A DNA stretch of 64,000 nucleotides, from positions 382,130-446,129 of the forward strand of contig CAXSBC010000003.1 in assembly GCA_964236105.1 (NCBI GenBank), read 5' to 3'. The notes beneath the pieces were generated by a model. The model did not search any database. It saw nothing but the letters and a program-made list of their open reading frames with translations, and was not told the origin of the DNA. Origin of the DNA: Lichenicola sp964236105. GTDB lineage: Bacteria; Pseudomonadota; Alphaproteobacteria; Acetobacterales; Acetobacteraceae. This document shows, in pieces, positions 18,981 through 28,298 of this stretch (position 1 is its first letter; each line of letters begins with the position of its first letter). Position numbers and translations under genes: made by a program.

Positions 18981-19991
18981 TCAGCTGCAGTCGGGCAGCA
19001 GCCGGGCGAGCCTGACGGCGGTGTGGCCGCGGCTCGGGCGCAGGCTCGGCATGACCAGCAGGCAGTCGTCGTGCGGGGTGCGTATCTCGTCGGCGCCGTC
19101 ATGGCCGATCAGCGTGTCGCGATCGGGGATCACCTCGCCGCCGCGGAAGGACTGGGTGAAGCTGAAGCTGCCGGTCGAGGCGGTGACGACCCGGGTGACG
19201 CGCGCGCAGCGCGGCCGCGGCACCGGGCCCGGCAGGGGTGTCGCCTTCATCATGCCGGCCTCGCGCAGCACCGAGCGCACGGTGATGCGCGCGGTCTCGA
19301 CGGTGGATTGCTCCCAGTGCGGTCCGGCCTCGATCAGGCAGGCGACGCGGCTGTCGTCGGGGCTGGAGAACATGCGGTAGTCGATCAGGCGCGGGCCGCT
19401 GCTGTGGCCGTGGTCGGACACCACCATCGACGGCGTGCCGAGCGTGAGCGCGAACCGCCGGCTCTTGTCGGTCGGACCGCTCAGGATCAGCGGCTCGGAC
19501 GGCCACAGCATGGAATGCAGGTCGACCAGGATGTCGACGTCGTCGAACAGCGACCTGAGCTCGCGGGCCCGGTTCAGCTCGATCGACTCGCGCGCACTGC
19601 CGAGGAGGACGGGATCCCACAGGCGGTTCATGTCCTCGTCGACGAAGCGCGAGGCGGTGGGTTGTGCCGCATCGAAGCGGGCGAACGCCGCGAGGTTGAG
19701 GAAGCCGATCGAGAGCCGGCCCCGGAGCGGCCTGAACTCGCTGCGGAGCAGCTCGTCCAGCACGATGGCGCCCGCGATCTCGTTGCCGTGCATCAGCGCA
19801 GTCACCGCAACATGCGGGCCGCTGCGGCCGGAATCGAACTGCATCACGCCGCGCAGGCCGGTGTTGCCGGGCAGCCAGGAGGACAGGTCCGGCAGACGCA
19901 GCCGGACCTCGAAACGCGGCAGGCGCGTGACGTTCGGCAGGCCGGGGAAATCGGGCTGATCGCCGCCCGTCATGTCCGGCCAGTCGCTCAT
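18981..19991 (-). CDS. Succinylglutamate desuccinylase / aspartoacylase family zinc hydrolase
   Basis: 336 residues. Zinc ligands are visible in MHGNE and later in DILVDLHS, and the substrate-binding stretch DEDMNRLWDP is typical of AstE/AspA proteins. A C-terminal beta domain follows (RGGEVIPDRDTLIGHDG). Family members remove acyl groups from N-acyl amino acids. It follows argE on the same strand, and its ATG at 19991 is the last of five ATGs spaced exactly 17 bases apart (see the mini-ORF ladder). Pairing with argE suggests N-acyl amino acid metabolism; the exact substrate is not determined. Confidence 0.85.
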   Translation of the reverse strand: MSDWPDMTGGDQPDFPGLPNVTRLPRFEVRLRLPDLSSWLPGNTGLRGVMQFDSGRSGPHVAVTALMHGNEIAGAIVLDELLRSEFRPLRGRLSIGFLNLAAFARFDAAQPTASRFVDEDMNRLWDPVLLGSARESIELNRARELRSLFDDVDILVDLHSMLWPSEPLILSGPTDKSRRFALTLGTPSMVVSDHGHSSGPRLIDYRMFSSPDDSRVACLIEAGPHWEQSTVETARITVRSVLREAGMMKATPLPGPVPRPRCARVTRVVTASTGSFSFTQSFRGGEVIPDRDTLIGHDGADEIRTPHDDCLLVMPSLRPSRGHTAVRLARLLPDCS

Positions 19992-20059
19992 GGGAAGAGG
20001 GCGCTCATGGGAAGAGGACGCTCATGGGAACAGGACGCTCATGCAGGCCGCGGGCTCAT
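19989..20059 (-). repeat. Ladder of four overlapping 6-codon mini-ORFs made of 17-bp units
   Basis: On the minus strand ATG triplets start at 20059, 20042, 20025, 20008 and 19991, each 17 bases apart. Each of the first four is followed after six codons by TGA that overlaps the next ATG (ATGA). The encoded peptides are MSPRPA, MSVLFP, MSVLFP and MSALFP; the fifth ATG is the start of the AstE-like gene (MSDW). The stop of argE also overlaps the first mini-ORF ATG. The inner units are near-identical tandem copies, so this is a minisatellite with a reading-frame logic: 21-base mini-genes overlapping by 4 bases give the 17-base period. Confidence 0.85.
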
Positions 20060-21225
20060 GGACGCGTCAGACGCTGGGCGACGCGGCGGATGAAGCTGTC
20101 GCAGGCGTCGAGCTGGCTCAGTGCGATCCATTCGTCAGGCCGATGCGCCTGCGCGATGTCGCCCGGTCCGCAGACGATGCTGGCGATGCCGGCATCCTGA
20201 TAGAGGCCCGCCTCGGTGCCGTAGCTGACCTTGCCGTCCTGGTTGGCTCCGCCGGCCTGCTTGACCAGACTGACCAGCTCGTGACGGGGATCGAGGGACA
20301 GCGGCGGCAGGATGTCCAGCGGCTCGAAGGTGATAGCGGTGGCGGGATCAACCGCGTGCATCCAGCGCTCGGTGGTGTCGCGCAGATGCGCCTGCAGCCG
20401 TGCGAGCTCGGCGGTGGCGTCGTCGCCGGGAATCGTGCGCCATTCCATCTCGAAGCTCGCGCGTTCGGGAATGATGTTGAGGATCGAGCCGCCCTCGATC
20501 AGCCCGACATGGATGGTGCTGTGCTCGGGCTCGAAGCCCGCCTCGCGGCGGCCTTCGGTCTGCAGCCGTCTGGATTCGGCAGCGATCCAGGCGATCGCCT
20601 CGCCCGCGGCATGGATGGCGTTGACGCCCAGCGCCGGCTGGCTGGAATGGCCCGGCCTGCCGGTCACGGTGGCGCGGACCGACAGGCGGCCCTTGTGGGC
20701 GGTGATCGGCTGCATCATCGACGGTTCGCCGACGATGCAGAGCGCCGGACGGAGCCTGCCGGCCTCCAGGTCGCGCACCAGCACGCGGGCGCCGTCGCAG
20801 TCGACCTCCTCGTTGTAGCTGATGAAGAGGTGGATCGGCCGCGCCAGCGGCATCGCCTGGATGTCGGGGACCGCGGCCAGCGCCGAGGCGACGAAGCCCT
20901 TCATGTCGACCGCACCGCGGGCAAACGCGCGGCCGTCGCGGTGATGCAGGATGAAGGGGTCGGTGCTCCAGGCCTGGCCCTCGACCGGCACGGTGTCCAC
21001 ATGGCCGGACAAGGCAAGGCCGCCTTCGAGCTCGGGACCGATGATGGCGTGCAGGTTGGCCTTCGTGCCGGTGGTGTCGTGGGTCAGCCGGCTGGCGATG
21101 CCGAACCCGTCCAGATAGGTGCGGATCCAGGCGATCAGCGGCAGGTTGGTGTGACGGCTCGTCGTGTCGAAGGCGACGAGCTTCGACAGGATCTCGATGG
21201 TCGAGAGGCGCTCCGGGTTCAGCAT
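20056..21225 (-). CDS. argE: Acetylornithine deacetylase (M20 family)
   Basis: Removes the acetyl group from N-acetylornithine in arginine biosynthesis. 389 residues. M20 metal and catalytic motifs are LSGHVDTVPV, the DMKG aspartate in FARGAVDMKGF, and the catalytic Glu in ISYNEEVDCDG. The dimerisation domain contains TGRPGHSSQPALG. The start is MLNPERLSTIEILSKLVAFD. Its TGA opens the ATGA-coupled mini-ORF ladder leading to the AstE-like gene. Related M20 enzymes such as DapE are possible but the sequence order fits ArgE better. Confidence 0.9.
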   Translation of the reverse strand: MLNPERLSTIEILSKLVAFDTTSRHTNLPLIAWIRTYLDGFGIASRLTHDTTGTKANLHAIIGPELEGGLALSGHVDTVPVEGQAWSTDPFILHHRDGRAFARGAVDMKGFVASALAAVPDIQAMPLARPIHLFISYNEEVDCDGARVLVRDLEAGRLRPALCIVGEPSMMQPITAHKGRLSVRATVTGRPGHSSQPALGVNAIHAAGEAIAWIAAESRRLQTEGRREAGFEPEHSTIHVGLIEGGSILNIIPERASFEMEWRTIPGDDATAELARLQAHLRDTTERWMHAVDPATAITFEPLDILPPLSLDPRHELVSLVKQAGGANQDGKVSYGTEAGLYQDAGIASIVCGPGDIAQAHRPDEWIALSQLDACDSFIRRVAQRLTRP

Positions 21226-21371
21226 TCGGCCAGTCTATACGGGGCGGTCGGCACGGCAATGGCCATGCCGGGATTTGCTGGCTGCCAGCCGGGCAAAGTC
21301 CGACGGCTGCCGCCGATCAGGCCGCGGCTCTTGCCCGGGCCGGCGGGCGCCGCCAGACTTCGACCTACACG

Positions 21372-22613
21372 ATGTCGACAGCCTCCTCCGGACTGCATCC
21401 GCTGCATCGCGTCTGGCAGGCCTTGCCGGCGCGCACGCGTCGCCTCTGGCTGGCGAAGGGCACCGCATGGCTGGCGCCCAGGCCGGACCGCGTGCCGCCG
21501 GAGCGGTGCAAGGGGATCGTCATCGGCGGCGAGATCGGACGCACGTCGGGACTGGGCGAAGGTGCCCGCATCATGGGGCGGGCGCTGGAGCGGCTGGGAG
21601 TCGCACACGCTTCCATCGAGGCGGGGCCGGGGAGTCGAGGCTCCGTCAGGGACGATGCCGCGTCCTGGCCGGATCCGGCGGCGCTGGTGCTGCACGTCAA
21701 CGCGCCGCAGCTTCCGGCAGCGCTGATCCGGCTCGGGCGGCGACGGCTGCGTGGACGGCGGATCGTCGGCTACTGGGCCTGGGAGCTGCCGGTGGTGCCG
21801 GAAAGCTGGCGGCCCGCCTTGTCGCACGTGCATGAGGTCTGGGTGCCGTCGCGGTTCACCGCGGACGCTCTGGAACGCCTGCTGCCGGGCCGCGTGCGCG
21901 TGGTGCCGCATGCGGTGGCGCTCGCGCCACCGGTGCCCTCGCGGCTGGATCGTCAGGCGTTCGGCTTGCCGGACCATGCGCTGGTGGTGCTGACATCCTT
22001 TAACCTGGCGTCAAGCTTCGTGCGCAAGAATCCCTTGGCGGCGATCGCTGCGTTCCGGCAAGCATTCGGCGACCGGGACGATCGGCTGCTGCTGCTGAAG
22101 GTGGGCCATGCCGAACATTATGCCAGCGACCTGCAGCTGCTGCGCGAGGCGATCGGGCTGGCCGGCAACATCCGGCTGGAAACGCGCATGCTGCCGGATG
22201 CCGACATGCACGCCCTGACGCAGAGCTGCGACATCGTGCTGTCGCTGCATCGCAGCGAAGGCTTCGGGCTGGTGCCGGCGCAGGCGATGCTGCTGCGGCG
22301 CCCGGTGGTGGCGACGAACTGGTCGGCGACCTCGGAGTTCCTGGACGCAGGCTGCGGCGTGCCGGTCGGCTACCGGCTGGTTCCGGCCGTGGATCCGCGC
22401 GGCGTGTTCGAGGCGGCGGGCGCAGTGTGGGCGGAGGCCGACATCGATCAGGCAGCGGCAGGCCTGGCACTGCTGGCAGGCTCGCCGGAGCGCCGGGCGA
22501 TGCTGGGGCAGGCGGCCTGGGTCGCGGCACAGACCCGGCTCGGCGGCGCCGGACTGCAGGCGGCACTCGCGGGGATCGGCGCCGGGCAGCCTGGAAGCGG
22601 GACGGGCGCTTGA
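21372..22613 (+). CDS. Glycosyltransferase, GT-B fold (GT4-like)
   Basis: 413 residues. The C-terminal nucleotide-sugar site is clear: SCDIVLSLHRSEGFGLVPAQ followed by AMLLRRPVVATNWSATSEF, with the glutamate expected for retaining GT4 enzymes. The N-terminal half contains GGEIGRTSGLGEGARIMGRA, an acceptor-side loop. No membrane segment is seen, so it probably works at the cytoplasmic face of the membrane on a glycan or lipid-linked acceptor. The next gene, another glycosyltransferase, starts inside its stop codon, so the two are coupled. Confidence 0.82.
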   Translation: MSTASSGLHPLHRVWQALPARTRRLWLAKGTAWLAPRPDRVPPERCKGIVIGGEIGRTSGLGEGARIMGRALERLGVAHASIEAGPGSRGSVRDDAASWPDPAALVLHVNAPQLPAALIRLGRRRLRGRRIVGYWAWELPVVPESWRPALSHVHEVWVPSRFTADALERLLPGRVRVVPHAVALAPPVPSRLDRQAFGLPDHALVVLTSFNLASSFVRKNPLAAIAAFRQAFGDRDDRLLLLKVGHAEHYASDLQLLREAIGLAGNIRLETRMLPDADMHALTQSCDIVLSLHRSEGFGLVPAQAMLLRRPVVATNWSATSEFLDAGCGVPVGYRLVPAVDPRGVFEAAGAVWAEADIDQAAAGLALLAGSPERRAMLGQAAWVAAQTRLGGAGLQAALAGIGAGQPGSGTGA

Positions 22614-23788
22614 GCGGGATCGGCGGGCCGGCTGGGATCAGGATACTCGTCTGGCAATGGGGGCGGCGTGGCGCCGGACCGCGCGTGGCCGTCGAGATGG
22701 CGACAGGCTTCGGCTCGCTGCCCGGCTGCCAGGCGGTGCTGTCGCTCTCGACGGGGGCGGAGATCCTGGGACAGCCGGCGGCGCCGGCGGTGGCGCTGCC
22801 GGTGGCGACCTATCGCGGCGCCGTCGGCTATGTCGGCCGGCTGCTGGGCGCGCCGCTCCGGCGTCGGCGGCTGGTCGACCGGATCGCGGCGCTGGCGCCC
22901 GACATCGCGGTCTGCGCCATGCCGGGGCCGCTCGATCTGGAGATGGCGCTGGCGCTGCGCCGGCTCGGCGTGCCGTTCCTGGTGGTGGTGCATGATGCGG
23001 ACCGGCATCCTGGCGACGGGTCGCCGGTCCAGATGATGCTGCAGCGTCGGCTGGTCGCCTGGTCGAACGGGCTGGTCGCGCTGACGCGGCACGTGGCCGA
23101 CCGGCTGACCGAGCAGGGGCTGGTCCGCGGGCGTCCGCTGCTGATGGCGAGCCTGCCGCCGTTCGTGTTCGGACCAAGGCCGCCGCCGCCGCTCGCGCAT
23201 GGCGGCCGGCTCCGCCTGCTCTGCTTCGGCCGGCTGCTCCCCTACAAGGGCCTCGATCTGCTGGCTGACGCGCTTGCCGCGCCGGTGCTGTCCCGGCGGC
23301 TTGAGGTCCGGGTCGTGGGCGAGGGGCCGGCAAGTCCCGAGCTGGAGCGGCTGGCCTCGCTGCCTGGCGTGCAGGTCGAGAATCGCTGGGTGCCGGAGGG
23401 CGAGATCGCAGGCCTGATCGCCTGGGCGGACGCGGTGATCCTGCCGTATCGCGAAGCAAGCCAGAGCGGCGTCGCGGCGGCTGCGATCGCAGCGCGCCGC
23501 TGGGTGGTGGCGACCAGGGTGGGTGGCCTGGTCGAGCAGTTCCGCAGCGAGCCCCTGGCTGTCATGTGCGCGCCCACGGGTGCCGATCTGCGACGCGCCC
23601 TGGAAACGCTTCTGGTCGATCCGCCGGCGCCGGCGGCGGAGAACATGGACCCGCGGCAGGCCTGGCGCGGCGTCGCCGCCGGTCTGCTCGACGCGATCAG
23701 CCGCCAGGTGCTGGCGCGGCGGGCGCCACAGGACCCGGTGACGTCGACGGAACAGGCGGCAGCGCTCGACGAGGCGACCGCGCAGTAG
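22610..23788 (+). CDS. Glycosyltransferase, GT-B fold (GT4-like), second
   Basis: About 392 residues if it starts at TTG 22610, which overlaps the stop of the upstream transferase (TTGA). No ATG lies near the N-terminus, so the start is uncertain. Domain features are RILVWQWGRRGAGPRVAVEM at the N-terminus, LLCFGRLLPYKGLDLLADAL opening the C-terminal domain, and DAVILPYREASQSGVAAAAI at the donor site. With its neighbour it probably builds a surface polysaccharide or glycolipid. Confidence 0.8.
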   Translation: MSGIGGPAGIRILVWQWGRRGAGPRVAVEMATGFGSLPGCQAVLSLSTGAEILGQPAAPAVALPVATYRGAVGYVGRLLGAPLRRRRLVDRIAALAPDIAVCAMPGPLDLEMALALRRLGVPFLVVVHDADRHPGDGSPVQMMLQRRLVAWSNGLVALTRHVADRLTEQGLVRGRPLLMASLPPFVFGPRPPPPLAHGGRLRLLCFGRLLPYKGLDLLADALAAPVLSRRLEVRVVGEGPASPELERLASLPGVQVENRWVPEGEIAGLIAWADAVILPYREASQSGVAAAAIAARRWVVATRVGGLVEQFRSEPLAVMCAPTGADLRRALETLLVDPPAPAAENMDPRQAWRGVAAGLLDAISRQVLARRAPQDPVTSTEQAAALDEATAQ

Positions 23789-23803
23789 GGCGCGCGTGCG
23801 GGA

Positions 23804-24940
23804 TCATCCGGCGGCGTTGCCGACGTCATAGACCTTGAGCCGGGCGCCGATCAGCTTCTCGATGGCGCGGAGCGCCTGGCGCTCGGAGGCGGCGCACAGG
23901 CTGATGGCGATGCCCCGCGCGCCGGCGCGCGCCGTGCGACCGATGCGGTGCACATACGTTTCCGGCACGTCGGGGACATCGAAGTTCACGACGTGGCTCA
24001 GGCCGTCGATGTCGAGGCCGCGCGCGGCGACGTCGGTCGCCACCAGGACGGAAAAGGCGCCGTTGCGGAACGAGGCCAGGGTGCGGTCGCGCTGCGGCTG
24101 GCTCTTGTCGCCATGGATGGCGCTGGCGCGGATGCCGACCTGGTCCAGCCCGGCGACGACGGCATCCGCGCCCTGCCTGGTGCGCGTGAAGACGAGCGTG
24201 CGGCTCATGCGGCCGCGTTTGATCAGCTCGATCAGGACCGGGCGCTTCTGCTGGACATCGACGAAGATCACCCGCTGGTCGATACGGCCGGCGGTGGTTC
24301 CGGTGGGGGCGACCGCGACGTGCAGCGGATCGTGCAGCAGTTGCGCGCCCAGGGCCGCGATCTCGGGCGGCATCGTGGCGGAGAACAGCAGGGTCTGACG
24401 CCGCCGCGGCAGCAGGCCGGCGATCTGCCGGATGTCGGCGATGAAGCCGAGATCGAGCATCTGGTCGGCCTCGTCCAGCACCAGGATCCCGGTCTCGTCG
24501 AGGCGGATCGCGCCGTCGGCGAGGTGGTCGAGCAGGCGGCCGGGGGTCGCCACCAGGACATCGATGCCGCCGGCGACCGCGAGCGCCTGTTTCGGCTTCG
24601 GGATGCCGCCGACCATCACCGCCGCACGCAGGGGGGTGCGGTGCGCGTAGGTGCGGATCACGTCGCATATCTGGCCGGCGAGCTCGCGGGTCGGCGCCAG
24701 CACCAGGGCCCGGCAGGCCCGGACGGGGGCGCGACCGGGACTGGCGAGCAGGCGGTGCAGGACGGGCAGGGCATAGGCGGCCGTCTTGCCGGTGCCGGTC
24801 TGAGCGATGCCCTGCAGGTCGCGTCCGAGCAGGATGGCGGGGATCGCCTGGAGCTGGATCGGGGTCGGGCTTTGGTGACCGGCGCCGTGCAGGGCCTCCA
24901 GCAGCGGTTCGGCCAGGCCGAGGAGGCGGAACTCTGTCAT
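23804..24940 (-). CDS. DEAD-box ATP-dependent RNA helicase
   Basis: 378 residues, essentially the bare two-domain helicase core. Motifs in order: Q motif with PTPIQLQAIP, motif I QTGTGKTAAYALP, motif Ia PTRELAGQI, motif II VLDEADQMLD, motif III SATMP, motif V TDVAARGLDI and motif VI HRIGRTARAG. It lacks the long basic C-terminal tail of many RhlE proteins, ending about 37 residues after motif VI. Likely role is rRNA processing, ribosome assembly or mRNA turnover. The minus-strand gene interrupts an otherwise plus-strand glycan cluster. Confidence 0.93.
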   Translation of the reverse strand: MTEFRLLGLAEPLLEALHGAGHQSPTPIQLQAIPAILLGRDLQGIAQTGTGKTAAYALPVLHRLLASPGRAPVRACRALVLAPTRELAGQICDVIRTYAHRTPLRAAVMVGGIPKPKQALAVAGGIDVLVATPGRLLDHLADGAIRLDETGILVLDEADQMLDLGFIADIRQIAGLLPRRRQTLLFSATMPPEIAALGAQLLHDPLHVAVAPTGTTAGRIDQRVIFVDVQQKRPVLIELIKRGRMSRTLVFTRTRQGADAVVAGLDQVGIRASAIHGDKSQPQRDRTLASFRNGAFSVLVATDVAARGLDIDGLSHVVNFDVPDVPETYVHRIGRTARAGARGIAISLCAASERQALRAIEKLIGARLKVYDVGNAAG

Positions 24941-25099
24941 GGCGCTGGTTTCCGCGTCGAGAGGGCTGGGTCCCGCCGCGGCGACGATGTGTGGGTGCCG
25001 GCATCCGGGCCTGTCAAGGCAAGCCGGCGCCCCCTGCCGGGGTCCGGACCCGCGTACGCATCGATTGACGGCCTGCGGCCCGCCTCGCACAAGCGGGAC

Positions 25100-26095
25100 A
25101 TGGGAGATGACGCGGCGCTGCCTGTGGACCCGACCGACGCGTCGCTCGACGCGTTGCCGGGCCTCATCCTGACCGCGGGCTATGCCGGCCTCGAAGCCCA
25201 GGCGGCCGGGCTCGCCGAGCGCGCCGGGCTTGCCTGCGAACGGCGCGCGCTGCAGGCGGGCGCGCCCTGGTCCTGGCTGCCGGCGGCGCTGTGGCCGGCG
25301 CCGCTGGCTGCCGTCGGCGGGCTGGCGGACCTGCCGGATGGGCTGGTGCTGACCGCAGGCGGCATGGGCGCCGCGGTGGGCGCCGCGCTGCGACGGAGGG
25401 GCCGGCGGGTGGTGCAGATCCAGAACCCGCGCATGCCGCTCGACCGGTTCGACCTCGTGGTCGCCAACCGGCATGACGAGATCGACGGGCCGAACGTGCT
25501 GCTGTCCAGGACGGCGCTGCACCGGGTGACGCCGGCGGTGCTGGCGGAGGCGAGGCGGCTCTGGGCCGGGCGGCTGGCGGCCCTGCCGAGGCCGCTGGTC
25601 GCGGTGCTGGTCGGGGGTGCGAACGGACGATACCGGTTCGGCGCCGCGGACGCGGCAGGGCTGGCGCGGGCGCTCGGCGCCATGATGCGTCGCGACCGGG
25701 TGGGGCTGGCGCTGACCCCGTCGCGGCGAACCGGTCCGGTGGCGCGTGCGGTGCTGGAGCAGGCGCTGCAGCCGCTCGGCGCCTGGATCTGGGACATGCA
25801 GGGCGACAATCCGTATCTCGGGCTGCTGGCTTGCGCGGACGCCATCGTGGTGACGTCGGACAGCGTGTCGATGGTGTCGGAGGCGGCTGCCACCGGGGTG
25901 CCGGTGATGGTGGCGTCGCTGCCCGGCCGGTCCCGGCGGATCGGGCTGTTCCTGAGCGACCTGGTTGACGCACAGCGGATTCGGACGTTCAACGGCCGGC
26001 TCGAGGAGTGGGTCGTGACGCCGCTGGACGATACCGGCGCGATCGCGGACGCGCTCCGCCACAGGCTGGGCCTGCGAGGAACGCCGGGCGCCTAG
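25100..26095 (+). CDS. ELM1-family (DUF1022) protein
   Basis: 331 residues from ATG 25100 (MGDDAALPVDPTDASLDALP). It has a GT-B-like layout: VVQIQNPRMPLDRFDLVVAN, VAVLVGGANGRYRF opening the second domain, and ADAIVVTSDSVSMVSEAAAT near the C-terminus, which is the pattern of the bacterial family related to plant mitochondrial fission protein ELM1. The bacterial role is not established; the fold and this neighbourhood suggest nucleotide-sugar binding. Start chosen by the first ATG after the divergent helicase. Confidence 0.78.
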   Translation: MGDDAALPVDPTDASLDALPGLILTAGYAGLEAQAAGLAERAGLACERRALQAGAPWSWLPAALWPAPLAAVGGLADLPDGLVLTAGGMGAAVGAALRRRGRRVVQIQNPRMPLDRFDLVVANRHDEIDGPNVLLSRTALHRVTPAVLAEARRLWAGRLAALPRPLVAVLVGGANGRYRFGAADAAGLARALGAMMRRDRVGLALTPSRRTGPVARAVLEQALQPLGAWIWDMQGDNPYLGLLACADAIVVTSDSVSMVSEAAATGVPVMVASLPGRSRRIGLFLSDLVDAQRIRTFNGRLEEWVVTPLDDTGAIADALRHRLGLRGTPGA

Positions 26096-26119
26096 CCCGG
26101 TCATGCGGGAAGTTTGCGA

Positions 26120-28012
26120 ATGCTCGATATCCGTACCTACGACGCGCGACAGGGCGGCAACGTGCTCTACAAGGCGCTCGCGCATCCGCTCGCAGCCGAG
26201 GCGCTGTCGGTGCTCGGAGACCGGCTGCGGCAGAAGGGACCGTTCGCGGTGTTCGATCCGGACGGCGCGGCCGGAATGCTGTACGCCCTCCACCCGCACC
26301 TGCCGCAGGTGGGGGAGCTGTATGTGCAGGATGTCGGCCTGATCGGGCGCGACCTTCTGGGCACGGCAGCCCTGCCGCTGACGCAGCTGCCGGAGAGCGC
26401 TGCGGCGACCCTGCTGGTGGCGGCGTTCGATGCCGGGCGAATCCTGGCCCGCATCGCCCACATGATCCCGGGCCACATGCGGGTGATGACGCTCGACGAG
26501 GCGCGGCTGCCGGCGGAGATGCTGACATCGGCCCGCCTTTATCTGGACCGACTGAATTTCGCCACGAACTACGCGTTCTTTCGCGAGGCGGACGGGCTGT
26601 CGACGCGGCTGGTGACGGCGAACTACTGGGCCGCCTACGGCGCGCGGAGCGTGCGGCTGTGGCTGCGGCTGTTCGACGCGTCCGGCGCGCCGCTGGCCAC
26701 CTGGGAGGAGCATGTCCCCGACGGGGCCGGCGGCATCGTGATCGAGAGCGCCGCGGTGCGCGCGCGCTTCGATCTGCCGGAGTTCCACGGGCAGCTGTTT
26801 CTCCATGCCATCAACGTCGCGGGCCATGACGTGGTGAAATATGCGCTCGACACGTACGATAACGGCCGTGGCGATGGCGGCGGAAGCCTGTCGGTGACGC
26901 ACGATGCGAACGCCTGGCCGGCCGACCGCTATGCCAATCTTCCTGCGCCGCGGGCCGACGAGACGGTGACGTTGTGGATACAGAACAGCCACGCCGCACC
27001 GATCCCGGAGGGTGCCGTCAGCCTCGACCGGATGGGCGCGGAGGCGCCGGTGGCGTTGCCGTTCGCGGTGGCGCCGTATGCGAGCGTCGCGGTCGACGTC
27101 TCGACGGCGCTGCCGGGCCTGCAATGGCCGGCGCAGATCGAGCTGCGGTGCGGACGGCATATGGTACGGCCCCGATACGAGGTCACCCGCCACGGACGCA
27201 GTCGGATCGCGCATCTCAACGTGGAGCGCGCCGATCTGAAACCCGATGCCGGCATCCCGCTGCTGCCGCCGGCGCTGGGCCGCGGCTACCTGCTGCCGTT
27301 TCCGATCCTGCCGCCGGACGAGTTCCGCAGCATCGTGCAGCCGACGCCCATGGCCGAACGGCAGACGGATCTGCCGGTGCGGCTCGACGTGTTCGACAGC
27401 GACGGACGCAGGGTTGCCGAACGGTTTCTCGGCCGGCTGCCACGCGATCATGAGGTGGCCGTCGACCTGTCCGACCTGGGGGCGCCTGAAGGACATGCCG
27501 AGCTGGTCTATGACTTCCGCGATGGCGGCTCGGCCGACGGATGGCTGCATGCGCTCGTGCGATACGAGCACCGGACCAGCAGGCACGTGGCGGAGACGAG
27601 CTTCGGCGCGCACATCTTCAATACGGCGATGACCTATCGCGATGAGCCGCAATCCTACTCGGGACCGCCGCCCGGACTGTCGACGCGGCTGTTTCTGAGG
27701 CTGGGAGACCGGCGCAGGAGGAGCTTCGCGGCGGTGATGTATCCGGCCTCAGCCGCCTGGCACGGACGCTCGCGCACTCGGCTGATCCTGCATGACGGCG
27801 CGGGCTCGGTGGTGGCGGAGGTGCCGGTCGGGATCGCCTGCTCGGGATCGATGATGATCTGGCCGCACAGGCTGTTCGCGGCCGAGCTGCTCGAGCAGGC
27901 GGGGCCGCGCGGCTATGTCCTGATACGCGATGCGACGTGCCGGCTGTTCGGATATCACGGCCTGATGGACGATGAGGGCGGCTTCTCCCTGGACCACATG
28001 TTCGGCTTCTGA
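26120..28012 (+). CDS. Hypothetical protein, 630 residues
   Basis: Not recognised. The start MLDIRTYDARQGGNVLYKAL follows GGGAAG upstream. The N-terminal ~140 residues look alpha/beta and include DPDGAAGMLYALHPHLPQVG and an LLVAAFDAGRI stretch. The rest is dominated by predicted beta-strands with repeated features such as VRLWLRLFDASGAPLATWEE, TVTLWIQNSHAAPIPEG, VRLDVFDSDGRRVAERF and RLFLRLGDRRRR, suggesting several beta-sandwich modules. No signal peptide or membrane segment is visible. It lies 24 bases after the ELM1-family gene and probably belongs to the same operon, so a role in surface glycan handling is plausible. Confidence 0.6.
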   Translation: MLDIRTYDARQGGNVLYKALAHPLAAEALSVLGDRLRQKGPFAVFDPDGAAGMLYALHPHLPQVGELYVQDVGLIGRDLLGTAALPLTQLPESAAATLLVAAFDAGRILARIAHMIPGHMRVMTLDEARLPAEMLTSARLYLDRLNFATNYAFFREADGLSTRLVTANYWAAYGARSVRLWLRLFDASGAPLATWEEHVPDGAGGIVIESAAVRARFDLPEFHGQLFLHAINVAGHDVVKYALDTYDNGRGDGGGSLSVTHDANAWPADRYANLPAPRADETVTLWIQNSHAAPIPEGAVSLDRMGAEAPVALPFAVAPYASVAVDVSTALPGLQWPAQIELRCGRHMVRPRYEVTRHGRSRIAHLNVERADLKPDAGIPLLPPALGRGYLLPFPILPPDEFRSIVQPTPMAERQTDLPVRLDVFDSDGRRVAERFLGRLPRDHEVAVDLSDLGAPEGHAELVYDFRDGGSADGWLHALVRYEHRTSRHVAETSFGAHIFNTAMTYRDEPQSYSGPPPGLSTRLFLRLGDRRRRSFAAVMYPASAAWHGRSRTRLILHDGAGSVVAEVPVGIACSGSMMIWPHRLFAAELLEQAGPRGYVLIRDATCRLFGYHGLMDDEGGFSLDHMFGF

Positions 28013-28298
28013 TCGCAGCCGGCGACGGATGCATCAGGAGCGGCACGCCGCCGGCCGGCTCGGCGACGGGCGGGGCGTCCCAAAAAAGAGCCGGCGACGG
28101 CGCGGTGATGTTGCGCAGGCCCGATCGTCGGTGAGCGCGCACATGGTTCGTTTCATGGACGGTGCGATTGCGATGACAGTGCCGATCTGGACGGCGCGAT
28201 ACTTGCGAAAGGCCGGGCCGCAGAGCAGGCGAAGATTACTTACGACACCATCGTGAACATGTTATTACCGGTTCCGCTAGCCGATCCGAGGGGCCGGA

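Noticed and set aside
23948..25099. Plus-strand frame continuous with the ELM1-family gene
   Set aside because: It is antisense to the DEAD-box helicase; the recognisable protein begins only at ATG 25100.
27952..28140. Possible terminator-like GC stem with a CAAAAAAG run near 28080
   Set aside because: The A-run would serve a minus-strand transcript and no minus-strand gene lies there; stems are not well formed.
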